Assembly: GCA_937902665.1 (NCBI GenBank)
Contig: CALELM010000060.1
Location: 1 to 28,810 of the forward strand
DNA: 28,810 nucleotides
Source of the DNA: an uncultured Selenomonadaceae bacterium
GTDB taxonomy: Bacteria > Bacillota > Negativicutes > Selenomonadales > Selenomonadaceae
Reading direction: 5' to 3'
Position 1 is the stretch's first letter. Each line of letters begins with the position of its first letter. Below the pieces are notes generated by a model. It saw only the letters and a program-made list of their open reading frames with translations. It did not search any database and was not told the origin of the DNA. Below, one piece after another: positions 1 to 7,063 of the stretch. Both the position numbers and the translations under genes were made by a program.

Positions 1-62
1 CTTGCATGTGTTAAGCACGCCGCCAGCGTTCGTCCTGAGCCAGGATCAAACTCTCCAATAAA
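1..62 (-). rRNA. rrs: 16S rRNA, 5' end only (runs off the window)
   Basis: Read on the minus strand, this is the universal bacterial 16S start: GGAGAGTTTGATCCTGGCTC, followed by the conserved stretch through GCGGCGTGCTTAACACATGC. Only about 60 nt of the gene lie inside the window; the rest extends beyond base 1. The mature 5' end is placed near base 62 by comparison with the TTTAT-GGAGAG start usual in Firmicutes, so it is approximate. The start sits in a 14-bp perfect palindrome, CAATAAATTTATTG (56-69), which may take part in 5' processing. Confidence 0.97.
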
Positions 63-272
63 TTTATTGAAGCAGCCTGAATGGCTCTCAATTATCATTT
101 TGCTGGAAACCTTAGTTTCCATAAAGAAATTGCCGATTGCTTATGTGTTATAACCAATCGATGTCTTTTAACATCTGGCTTATCATACAGTTTGCATGAT
201 TCATTCTGTATTGTTTAGTTTTCAAGGAACATCTGCTTTCCCGAAGCACCGCTTCGTTCAAGCGACTTATTC
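63..272 (-). other. 16S rRNA leader with boxA-like antitermination site
   Basis: This is the transcribed leader between the proximal rRNA promoter and the 16S gene. On the minus strand positions 231-212 read TGTTCCTTGAAAACTAAACA, very close to the boxA-like TGTTCTTTGAAAACTAAAC found in Firmicutes rRNA leaders, where the Nus antitermination complex assembles. A GAAGCGGTGCTTC hairpin lies just after the predicted transcription start. No coding sequence is seen. Confidence 0.7.
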
Positions 273-301
273 AGTATATCTCATCAGGCTTTCTTTGTCA
301 A
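273..301 (-). promoter_or_regulatory. rRNA operon promoter P2 (proximal)
   Basis: On the minus strand: -35 TTGACA (301-296, perfect), a 17-bp spacer, and -10 TATACT (278-273). It is directed at the 16S gene, with transcription expected to start near 266. This is a near-consensus housekeeping-sigma promoter. Confidence 0.88.
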
Positions 302-402
302 GGACTTTTTTATTCCCTGCCTGACCGAACCGACTGGGAAAGCACTGGCTGCCATGCCGTGAACCCTTCTCCCAAGCCTGTCACCTTGCGGCGACTTGTA
401 TT

Positions 403-431
403 ATATTACACGCATTTGGCTTCCCTGTCAA
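403..431 (-). promoter_or_regulatory. rRNA operon promoter P1 (distal), with an upstream A-rich tract
   Basis: On the minus strand: -35 TTGACA (431-426), a 17-bp spacer and -10 TAATAT (408-403). The overlapping TATAAT at 405-400 would need a 20-bp spacer. An A-rich tract immediately upstream (about 434-447 on the plus strand) could be an UP element. Tandem promoters are typical of rRNA operons. Confidence 0.75.
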
Positions 432-681
432 TAGTCTTTTTTACTTTTGCCACACATCTATCTGATGAATATCCCTTAAGGGATTTGAGTACATCAAATG
501 TTTAGAAATCCCTATATTCAACAAATCCGTCTGGAAAATGCTTAAAAACAGAAAATGAAAAAAATAAATAAAATTTATCAAATTAAGAAGGATTTTTGTC
601 CTTTCACGGTGAATTATTAAATAAAGCATGATGTTTTCATATATTGTGCTTGTGAAAAACACTCAGAAAGGAGGTTTGTAT
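432..681. other. AT-rich intergenic region, no convincing gene
   Basis: This gap lies between the divergent rRNA promoter and the small gene at 682. It contains a 14-bp perfect palindrome ATCCCTTAAGGGAT (471-484), whose right arm can alternatively pair as GGGATTT (480-486) with AAATCCC (506-512). The rest is A/T-rich. I find no clear -35/-10 pair for the gene at 682 and no credible ORF; a 73-codon minus-strand reading lacks a ribosome binding site and has low-complexity composition. Confidence 0.5.
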
Positions 682-930
682 ATGATTGCATGGGATCATA
701 TCGTCATGCAGCATGACCACCGTATTTTCATTGGCTATGGGAAGGACAAGGATTCTTGTGATGGCAGGCTTCGCTATGACACCGATAATAATAATCTCAA
801 GATTCTTCGCAACCCCAAAGGCATGAGTCAAGCAGTTTCCCAGAAGATTGCGAATGCCATCCAGCAGCAAGCAATGGACAATGAATTGTCTTGGCAAGAA
901 ACCTGCCTGTTTCTTCACAGCTTGTATTGA
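682..930 (+). CDS. Small hypothetical protein (82 aa)
   Basis: Not recognised. The start ATG at 682 is chosen because AAAGGAGG (668-675) lies six bases upstream; the longer reading from 628 has no such site. The product is soluble-looking, has no signal peptide or membrane segment, and is rich in Asp, His and Gln. It begins MIAWDHIVMQHD, has a central DxDNNN stretch, and ends with an amphipathic helix containing ELSWQETCLFLHSLY. It is monocistronic, transcribed away from the rRNA operon and followed by a strong terminator at 990. It is probably a lineage-restricted small protein; the ribosome binding site and terminator make it a real gene, but its role is unknown. Confidence 0.75.
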   Translation: MIAWDHIVMQHDHRIFIGYGKDKDSCDGRLRYDTDNNNLKILRNPKGMSQAVSQKIANAIQQQAMDNELSWQETCLFLHSLY

Positions 931-989
931 GCCAATAACAAAACGGATACCCTTCCAATGATGCATGTGGAAATGCCGCATTGGAAAAG

Positions 990-1048
990 GGGCTGTAGCG
1001 CATATTTGTTTCCTTCATGAACAATATATGCGTGCAGCCCTTTTTGTT
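990..1048 (+). terminator. Rho-independent terminator of the 82-aa gene
   Basis: A long hairpin: GGGCTGT (990-996) pairs with GCAGCCC (1034-1040) and, after a one-base bulge, GCGCATAT pairs with ATATGCGT. A TTTTTG tract follows at 1041. A second, shorter inverted repeat CCAATG/CATTGG lies just upstream (about 955-985). Confidence 0.85.
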
Positions 1049-1197
1049 TTCATATATCGAAACATATTCATTTATTAATGTCCCGTCTATAAAATTTTCT
1101 TTCAGTTCCAAAAGGATTCCGTCCTTCTTTGACGAATATAAAAATAAAAACTACGCAGCATTTACAGCATTTACAATGTAACAAGGAGTTTCATATC

Positions 1198-2322
1198 ATG
1201 GAGATTCAACTGGACAAAACGCAGGTCGTCAACACGTTTCTTGCCTTAGCGAGCATTGATAACCCATCCTACAATGAGAGAAATTTATCCGATGAGATAC
1301 AACGGCATCTGATAGAGCTTGGTACAGCCTTCCTAGAAGATGACACCTATGCTACAACAGGGGGAATGGCAGGCAATCTCTACGCTCTCTGCCCTGGTGA
1401 AATAGATCTCCCACCTCTGCTCTTCGTCACACACATGGATTCGGTTGGTCCTGCAAAAAACAAGCATCCTGTCATTCATAAAGATGGAACTATTACTGGC
1501 AGCAATAACACAATTCTCGGCGCTGACAATGTTGCTGGCATTACCGCAGTCATAGAAGCTCTCCACTACATTTGCCAAAAGCGTCTTCCACATCGTCACA
1601 TTGAATTGATTTTTTCTTGTGCAGAAGAAGATTATTGCCGCGGAATGGAGCTGTACAAATTTCGGCGAATCAAATCGAAAGAAGCCTATGTTGTAGAAGC
1701 CGCAGGAAATATCGGAGAATGTATCCTGCGTGCCACCAGTGCCATCCCCTTCCAAATCCAAATTACCGGTCTGGAAAAACATGCAGGCTTCCATCCAGAG
1801 CTTGGCGTTCACGCCATCTCTATTGCTGCAAAGGCTATCTCAGAGCTGAAGCTAGGAAAAATCAACAAAAACACTACCGTGAACATCGGTTCCTTGCAAG
1901 GAGGATATGGCACGGACACCTACCCATTCAACTGCACGATATGCGGTGAAATCCGAAGTTATGTCCATGAAGAAGCTCTCGCTGAATTGGACAATGTGAA
2001 GAGAACCTTTCAAAACATAGCCGAAGAACACGGAGCAGGCATAGAAATGAACAGCCGCATTGGAGGTCATTCCTATGAGCTGTCTGAACAAGAACCTGTC
2101 CTCCAACGCTTTGCCAAAGCATGTGAGTCACACGGTATTTTGTGCAAGCCACGCAATAGCCTCGACTGCAACGATGCCAATCATTTCAATGAGCAGGGAA
2201 AACAGGCTCTTGCTATTTCCTGTGGTGTCCAGAATCCTCATTCCCTTAAGGAATATATCAGCACGGATCAGCTAGTAAAATCGACAGAGCTTCTCGTTGC
2301 GTTAATGACCAGCACAGAATGA
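1198..2322 (+). CDS. M20-family metallopeptidase, PepT (tripeptidase T)-like
   Basis: A cytosolic dinuclear-zinc aminopeptidase/dipeptidase-type hydrolase (374 aa), expected to take part in peptide turnover. The family motifs are present: HMD (His79/Asp81), GADN (bridging Asp110), AEED (catalytic Glu143 and ligand Glu144) and the C-terminal NPHSLKEY (His348). The ligand normally supplied by Asp in PepT is Glu167 here (VVEAAG). The middle third is the dimerisation/lid domain. Start ATG 1198 is chosen for AAGGAG (1183-1188); the upstream TTG at 1129 has no ribosome binding site. It is a single gene between two terminators. The exact peptide specificity cannot be read from the sequence. Confidence 0.88.
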   Translation: MEIQLDKTQVVNTFLALASIDNPSYNERNLSDEIQRHLIELGTAFLEDDTYATTGGMAGNLYALCPGEIDLPPLLFVTHMDSVGPAKNKHPVIHKDGTITGSNNTILGADNVAGITAVIEALHYICQKRLPHRHIELIFSCAEEDYCRGMELYKFRRIKSKEAYVVEAAGNIGECILRATSAIPFQIQITGLEKHAGFHPELGVHAISIAAKAISELKLGKINKNTTVNIGSLQGGYGTDTYPFNCTICGEIRSYVHEEALAELDNVKRTFQNIAEEHGAGIEMNSRIGGHSYELSEQEPVLQRFAKACESHGILCKPRNSLDCNDANHFNEQGKQALAISCGVQNPHSLKEYISTDQLVKSTELLVALMTSTE

Positions 2323-2340
2323 TCCCCATACCCAAACAAA

Positions 2341-2382
2341 AGCGTGCATGACCCTTGGAATCTATCCTAGCTCATGCACGCT
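2341..2382. terminator. Bidirectional terminator between the peptidase and Fe-S assembly genes
   Basis: A perfect 11-bp stem, AGCGTGCATGA (2341-2351) with TCATGCACGCT (2372-2382). On the minus strand it is followed by TTTTGTTTG, a better U-tract than TATTCTATT on the plus strand. It can serve both convergent units. Confidence 0.8.
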
Positions 2383-2417
2383 TATTCTATTCCAAAACAT
2401 TATTCCTTTTCCAGCAT

Positions 2418-3344
2418 TTATTTCAAGAATCCGTTGATGATTTGTTCCTCTGCCTCTTTTTCCGTCAAACCAAGCGTCATCAGTTTAATCAGCTGGTCGC
2501 CAGCAATTTTTCCGATAGCCGCTTCATGCACGAGCATTGCGTCCGTGTGATTTGCCTCCAAGGACGGAACGGCAAGAATTCGTCCTTCGTCCATGATAAT
2601 GGAATCACATTCCGTATGGCCATTGCAGGCAGCATTCCCCTTTATGCAAAGATCAAGCTTCTGATAGGACCTGTCCCTTGCCACAGAACGCGAAACGACA
2701 TCTGCACTCGCGCCTTCCCCATTCAGGCAAACATCATATCTGCTGACGGCAGATTGCTCCCCATGTGTCATCAATCGTTCATGCACCACAAGTCGGGCAC
2801 CTTTGCCCAAAACTGCCTTGCTCATTCGATTCGTGGAATCCACGCCCTTAATTTGCACCATTTCCATTTCCATCATGCTGTTTTCTTCCATTGCAAGCTC
2901 CGTTACAGGATTGAGAATACGCTTTCCCGTCCCATCTCCGGAACCATAATGCTTTTCCACATACTTGACCACGGAATTTTTCCCGATAAAGAAACGATGC
3001 ACCCCGTCATGCTCCGAATCCTGCGTACCGCAGTTGTCAATGCCGCAGCCTGCCACAATGACAACATCGCAGTCATCTCCAATATAAAAATCATTATAAA
3101 CCGTTTCCTTGATACCGCTGGCACTCAGTACGACTGGAATATGCACGCTTTCCTTCTTCGTTCCAGCCTTGATATAAATATCAATTCCAGTCCCATCTGG
3201 TTTGGATTGTATATCTATATTTGCCGTTGTATGCCGTCCGGCAAGCTGGCTGTTTGCCCGAAAATTATATGCGCCCTCCGGCACCTTATGCAAATCTGCC
3301 ACTTCCTCCAGCAGTCTTAACTGTATTGCATCCATTTTTTCCAT
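2418..3344 (-). CDS. SufB/SufD-family Fe-S cluster assembly protein, minimal (SmsB-like)
   Basis: A beta-helix scaffold-type protein (308 aa), partner of the SufC-type ATPase encoded just upstream. It is far shorter than SufB (about 480 aa) or SufD (about 420 aa) and matches the size of the single short SufB/D homologue paired with SufC in archaea and anaerobes (the SUF-like minimal system, SMS). Visible signatures are CGIDNC followed by DSEHDGVH, and late in the protein CNGHTECD and the NHTDAMLVHEAAIG block corresponding to the conserved SufB/D C-terminal core. Start ATG 3344 is chosen for AAGGGAG a few bases upstream; an in-frame reading from 3395 lacks a ribosome binding site. It lies 20 nt downstream of the ATPase gene in one operon. 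No cysteine desulfurase or SufU lies nearby. Confidence 0.85.
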   Translation of the reverse strand: MEKMDAIQLRLLEEVADLHKVPEGAYNFRANSQLAGRHTTANIDIQSKPDGTGIDIYIKAGTKKESVHIPVVLSASGIKETVYNDFYIGDDCDVVIVAGCGIDNCGTQDSEHDGVHRFFIGKNSVVKYVEKHYGSGDGTGKRILNPVTELAMEENSMMEMEMVQIKGVDSTNRMSKAVLGKGARLVVHERLMTHGEQSAVSRYDVCLNGEGASADVVSRSVARDRSYQKLDLCIKGNAACNGHTECDSIIMDEGRILAVPSLEANHTDAMLVHEAAIGKIAGDQLIKLMTLGLTEKEAEEQIINGFLK

Positions 3345-3364
3345 ATCCCACACTCCCTTGCAGG

Positions 3365-4096
3365 TTACAGCCGTATGCAGCCACAGCCGCTCCATGCCGA
3401 TTCCGTACCAATGATTTCAGGAAGAATTTCCTTTCCTGCGCCACGCTTTTGAATTTTTCCATCTGCCAAAACAATAATCTCATCTGCAATGCTCAAAATC
3501 CGCTCCTGATGCGAAATAACTATGATCGTACTGTCATGAATATCTGCCTGCATCTTTTCAAAAATACGAATCAGGTTCTGAAAGCTCCACAGGTCGATTC
3601 CTGCTTCCGGCTCATCAAAGAGAGTCAGCTTTGCCTTTCGAGCCATCACTGTCGCAATCTCAATACGTTTCAGCTCCCCGCCTGACAAGGAAGCATTGAC
3701 CTCACGATTTACATAATCTTTTGCGCAAAGACCAACCTCGGAAAGATATTCACATGCCTCCTTTTGTGTCAGATGCTTGCCCGTTGCCAAGCGCAGCAAG
3801 TCAACGACCTTCAAGCCCTTGAACCGAACAGGCTGCTGAAAAGCAAATCCTATCCCCTTGCGGGCACGCTCCGTGATGTTCATGCCTGTGATATCCTCAC
3901 CATCCAACAAAATCTGACCAGAAGTTGGCTGCTCAATGCCAGCAATGATTCTTGCAAGCGTTGACTTTCCGCTGCCATTCGGTCCCGTAATAACTACAAA
4001 CTTCCGTGGCTCTACCTGAAAGCTTAAATCATGAATAATCTTTTTTTTCGTTTCGCCATCAGTTACCTCGAAAACAATGTTCTTTAACTCCAGCAT
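3365..4096 (-). CDS. sufC: SufC-type Fe-S assembly ATPase (SmsC-like)
   Basis: The cytosolic ABC-type ATPase of the Fe-S scaffold (243 aa). Walker A GPNGSGKST (38-46), a Q-loop in GIGFAFQQP, signature LSGGE, Walker B TLFDEPEAGID with the SufC-typical EAGID in place of TSALD, and the switch His in VISHQER are all present. The C-terminus ends in a Cys pair (GCGC), which might bind metal. Start ATG 4096 follows GAGAGGAG; an earlier in-frame TTG is less likely. It is first in a two-gene operon with the short SufB/D-type protein. I see no convincing promoter in the 4100-4220 gap, only an isolated TAGAAT-like -10. Confidence 0.93.
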   Translation of the reverse strand: MLELKNIVFEVTDGETKKKIIHDLSFQVEPRKFVVITGPNGSGKSTLARIIAGIEQPTSGQILLDGEDITGMNITERARKGIGFAFQQPVRFKGLKVVDLLRLATGKHLTQKEACEYLSEVGLCAKDYVNREVNASLSGGELKRIEIATVMARKAKLTLFDEPEAGIDLWSFQNLIRIFEKMQADIHDSTIIVISHQERILSIADEIIVLADGKIQKRGAGKEILPEIIGTESAWSGCGCIRL

Positions 4097-4219
4097 TTCA
4101 AATGCTCCTCTCAAAACATTCCCATATCCTCTCCCTCACTAATATTCTATAAGTTCCGCAAATTTCCTCCCTGCCTGTCCAAATACGCATGAGATAGCAG
4201 ATATTTCAATCAGCAAGCC

Positions 4220-4248
4220 TTGAAACAAGCCCGCACTTATGATTTAAT
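4220..4248 (+). promoter_or_regulatory. Probable trpS promoter
   Basis: -35 TTGAAA (4220-4225), a 17-bp spacer and -10 TTTAAT (4243-4248), about 50 nt before the trpS start. The short leader leaves no room for a T-box riboswitch. Confidence 0.6.
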
Positions 4249-4300
4249 AAGAAGGATAGAGAAATGCAAATTTCATGATTTTACTGTGGAGGTTTATATT

Positions 4301-5350
4301 GTGAACGATAAAATCATCTTGACGGGCGACCGTCCTACTGGAAAACTCCATATCGGGCATTACGTTGGTTCCTTGAAGCAACGTGCCAGACTGCAGGAAA
4401 CAGGCGAATTCAAAGAAATTTTCATCATGATCGCTGATGCCCAGGCTCTTACGGACAACTTTGACAATCCTGAGAAAATTCGCCAAAGCATTACAAACGT
4501 GGCTCTTGACTATCTCGGCGTTGGCATCGATCCAGCAAAATCCACGATTTTTATACAGTCCCAGATCCCTGAGCTGACTGAGCTGACCATGTACTACATG
4601 AATCTTGTAACCTTGGCTCGCTTGCAGCGCAATCCAACAGTGAAAGCAGAGATCCAGCAAAGAAACTTTGAATCGAACATTCCGGCAGGATTCCTTTGCT
4701 ACCCCATCAGCCAAGCATCTGATATTACGGCTTTTAAGGCAACGACCGTTCCTGTTGGCGAAGATCAGGCTCCAATGATTGAACAAACAAGAGAAATCGT
4801 GCGCAAATTCAATGAAATCTACGCACCAGTTTTAGTGGAACCAGAGATTCTGCTTTCTTCCAACAAGTCTTGCCTTCGTCTTCCCGGCACGGACGGCAAA
4901 GCAAAAATGAGCAAATCCCTTGGAAATTGCATCTACCTTTCCGACTCCGCTGACGAAGTAAAGAAAAAAGTCATGAGCATGTATACCGATCCAACACATA
5001 TCAGGGTTGCAGATCCGGGGCATGTCGAAGGGAACACGGTCTTCACCTATCTTGACGCTTTCTGCACAAACGAGCAATTCGAGCGTCACCTGCCCGAATA
5101 CGCAAATCTTGACGAGCTCAAGGAACACTACCAAAAAGGCGGTCTCGGCGACGTAAAAATCAAGAGATTCCTCAATGAAGTTCTTCAAGAGGAACTGGAA
5201 CCTATCCGCAAACGCCGCGAAGAATATGCAAAAGATATTCCTGCTGTCTACGAAATGCTCCAAAAGGGCTGTGAAACGGCACAGGCAAAGGCCGCTCAAA
5301 CGCTTTCCGAAGTAAAGAAAGCAATGCGCATTGATTATTTCAACACCTAA
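4301..5350 (+). CDS. trpS: Tryptophanyl-tRNA synthetase
   Basis: A class I aminoacyl-tRNA synthetase that charges tRNA-Trp (349 aa, normal length). The ATP-binding HIGH motif is at 17-20 (TGKLHIGH) and KMSKS at 202-206 (AKMSKSLGN). The GEDQ segment near residue 154 and the Trp-pocket region are intact. The start is GTG at 4301, preceded by GGAGG (4288-4292) at eight bases; the upstream in-frame extension to 4220 covers the promoter and is not coding. It is a stand-alone gene with its own promoter and terminator. Confidence 0.96.
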   Translation: MNDKIILTGDRPTGKLHIGHYVGSLKQRARLQETGEFKEIFIMIADAQALTDNFDNPEKIRQSITNVALDYLGVGIDPAKSTIFIQSQIPELTELTMYYMNLVTLARLQRNPTVKAEIQQRNFESNIPAGFLCYPISQASDITAFKATTVPVGEDQAPMIEQTREIVRKFNEIYAPVLVEPEILLSSNKSCLRLPGTDGKAKMSKSLGNCIYLSDSADEVKKKVMSMYTDPTHIRVADPGHVEGNTVFTYLDAFCTNEQFERHLPEYANLDELKEHYQKGGLGDVKIKRFLNEVLQEELEPIRKRREEYAKDIPAVYEMLQKGCETAQAKAAQTLSEVKKAMRIDYFNT

Positions 5351-5361
5351 GATACAAAAAC

Positions 5362-5410
5362 AGGCTGTTGCAGGCAATTCTCTTCAAGAAATGCAACAGT
5401 CTCTTTTTCT
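5362..5410 (+). terminator. trpS terminator
   Basis: An 11-bp stem with one G-T wobble, AGGCTGTTGCA (5362-5372) and TGCAACAGTCT (5392-5402), followed by CTTTTTCTT. Confidence 0.85.
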
Positions 5411-5509
5411 TGATATGTGTTTTCTCTTTGAAAAACTAGGCTTTTTCTGTCACAACTATTTTCAAATGTTCGTTTCTGTTGTAAAATTTAAGGATAAAAA
5501 GTTATTTTC

Positions 5510-5523
5510 ATTGCATTTGCAAT
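5510..5523. promoter_or_regulatory. Inverted repeat upstream of the Hpt gene, possible operator
   Basis: ATTGCA-TT-TGCAAT, a perfect two-arm inverted repeat 53 nt upstream of the Hpt start, in an AT-rich stretch. No clear promoter pair was identified, so a role as a regulatory site is a guess. Confidence 0.3.
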
Positions 5524-5575
5524 GCAGCCTGTTCCTTAGGTTCATTGCAGCAATTCAATAAGGGAGGCTGTAAAC

Positions 5576-5929
5576 ATGACAGCAAAGGAATTCTATGAAA
5601 AAATTGGCGGAAGCTATGATGAAATTATCCGCCGTTGCCCCAAGGACGAAAAGCTAAAAAAATATGCCCGTCTTTTCCATGAAGACCCCAGCATAGCGGA
5701 ACTGCAAAACGCACTCGACACCGACGATGTGGATACTGCCTTTCGTGCCGCCCACACATTAAAGGGGGTCTGTGCCAACTTAGCCTACAAAAAGCTTCAG
5801 GAATTTGCCATTGATATCACAGAAGACCTCCGTGCTAAGGATATGGAGACGGCAAAGAAAAAAATGCCGCAGCTCCTTGCCTGCTACCAAAACACGATTG
5901 CAGTTGTCGATGAATTCTTGGCGGACTAA
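5576..5929 (+). CDS. Histidine-phosphotransfer (Hpt) domain protein
   Basis: A free-standing Hpt protein (117 aa) of the kind that relays phosphate between a hybrid sensor kinase and a response regulator. The phosphorylatable His60 lies in the canonical AFRAAHTLKGVCANL helix. The remainder is predicted all-helical with no membrane segment. The ribosome binding site AAGGGAGG precedes ATG 5576. It lies 27 nt upstream of the HD-GYP regulator with no terminator between them, so the two are probably co-transcribed and this protein is a natural phosphodonor or sink for that receiver. No histidine kinase is encoded in the window. Confidence 0.9.
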   Translation: MTAKEFYEKIGGSYDEIIRRCPKDEKLKKYARLFHEDPSIAELQNALDTDDVDTAFRAAHTLKGVCANLAYKKLQEFAIDITEDLRAKDMETAKKKMPQLLACYQNTIAVVDEFLAD

Positions 5930-5956
5930 TACAAATCAAAAACTGGAGGTATTCCC

Positions 5957-7024
5957 ATGAGCGAAACGATACTAATTGCCGACGATGCTGAATTGAATCG
6001 CGAATTGTTGAAGGATATTTTTGATGAGCAATTCAATATATTGGAAGCCGAGGATGGGGACAAAGCAATCGAAATGATTACTTCTCACCACAATGAGATT
6101 TCACTTATTTTCCTTGACCTTATTATGCCAAACTCTTCAGGTATTGATGTCCTCAACTTTCTCCGTCAGGCAGAGTTGAGCCAAAAAATCCCTGTCATTA
6201 TGATTACAGGCGAAGGGACAGAAGAAACAGACGACAAAGCGTACGAATACGGCGTAGACGATATCATCTATAAACCGTTTTCCCCCCGTGTCGTCATGCA
6301 CCGAACGCACAACCTGATTGAGCAGTACAGAACACGAAACAAAATGGAGGAAATCCTTGAAAAGCGTACGCAGGAGCTTCGTGAAGCACAAGATCTCTTG
6401 GCAAAAAACAACGAATTCTTAATCAATGCCCTTGGAAGCGTCATCGAATTCCGCAATCGGGAATCCTATCGCCATGTCCAGCGCGTCAAGATATTCACTA
6501 AAATCTTGCTGAAAAACCTTCAGGTACTCAGCCCGGAATACAATCTTTCCGATGAGCAGATCTCTATGATTGCTTCCGCTTCTGCTCTTCACGATATTGG
6601 AAAAATTGGAATCCCTGACAAAATATTGATGAAGGAAGCTCCGCTGACCTCAACGGAAATGGCTGTTATCCGCCAGCATCCTATTTATGGCTGCCAAATA
6701 CTGGAGCAGTTCCATCAGGAATCCAGCCAATTCTACAAGTACTGCTACGAAATCTGTCGTTGGCATCATGAAAAATATGACGGGAATGGCTATCCTGACC
6801 GCTTATCCGGAGAAAATATTCCTATTTGGGCACAGGCAGCTTCCATTTCAGACTGCTTCGAGGCACTCATCAGCAAGCGTGTCTACAAGGATGCCGTTCC
6901 ATTCGCAACTGCCATGGACATGATCAATCGTGGTGAATGCGGCATGTTCTCCTCGAAAATTCTTAATGCGTTCAATGCCTCAAAGCTTGAGATTCTAGAT
7001 GCTGTTCTCTACGGCTGCAAATAA
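5957..7024 (+). CDS. Response regulator with HD-GYP (c-di-GMP phosphodiesterase) output domain
   Basis: A 355-aa RpfG-type protein. Residues 1-125 form a receiver domain with acidic ADDAE, phospho-acceptor Asp54 (LIFLDLIMP), Thr near 84 and Lys106 (IYKPF). Residues about 125-155 form a coiled-coil linker, and 155-345 an HD-GYP domain with HDIGKIGIPD (His212-Asp213), HHEKYDGNGYP (GYP at 278-280) and a further conserved Asp in ISDCFEAL. HD-GYP proteins hydrolyse cyclic di-GMP, and all key metal ligands appear present. The ribosome binding site is CTGGAGG. It is co-transcribed with the upstream Hpt gene and ends at a bidirectional terminator. Confidence 0.93.
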   Translation: MSETILIADDAELNRELLKDIFDEQFNILEAEDGDKAIEMITSHHNEISLIFLDLIMPNSSGIDVLNFLRQAELSQKIPVIMITGEGTEETDDKAYEYGVDDIIYKPFSPRVVMHRTHNLIEQYRTRNKMEEILEKRTQELREAQDLLAKNNEFLINALGSVIEFRNRESYRHVQRVKIFTKILLKNLQVLSPEYNLSDEQISMIASASALHDIGKIGIPDKILMKEAPLTSTEMAVIRQHPIYGCQILEQFHQESSQFYKYCYEICRWHHEKYDGNGYPDRLSGENIPIWAQAASISDCFEALISKRVYKDAVPFATAMDMINRGECGMFSSKILNAFNASKLEILDAVLYGCK

Positions 7025-7031
7025 TAAAAAC

Positions 7032-7063
7032 ACGGATTATCGCAAAAGCGATAATCCGTTTTC
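7032..7063. terminator. Bidirectional terminator, perfect 12-bp stem
   Basis: ACGGATTATCGC (7032-7043) pairs perfectly with GCGATAATCCGT (7048-7059) around an AAAA loop. TTTTCTT follows on the plus strand and TTTTTATTAT on the minus strand, so it serves both the HD-GYP gene and the convergent hydrolase gene. Confidence 0.92.

Noticed and set aside
441..662. A 73-codon minus-strand ORF upstream of the rRNA promoter
   Set aside because: It is low-complexity, AT-rich, has no ribosome binding site and would read toward the rRNA promoter.
2355..3320. A 321-codon plus-strand ORF
   Set aside because: It is antisense to the Fe-S scaffold gene, has no ribosome binding site, and the minus-strand reading shows clear SufB/D motifs.
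4249..4300. T-box riboswitch before trpS
   Set aside because: The leader is only about 50 nt and has no T-box sequence or antiterminator structure.
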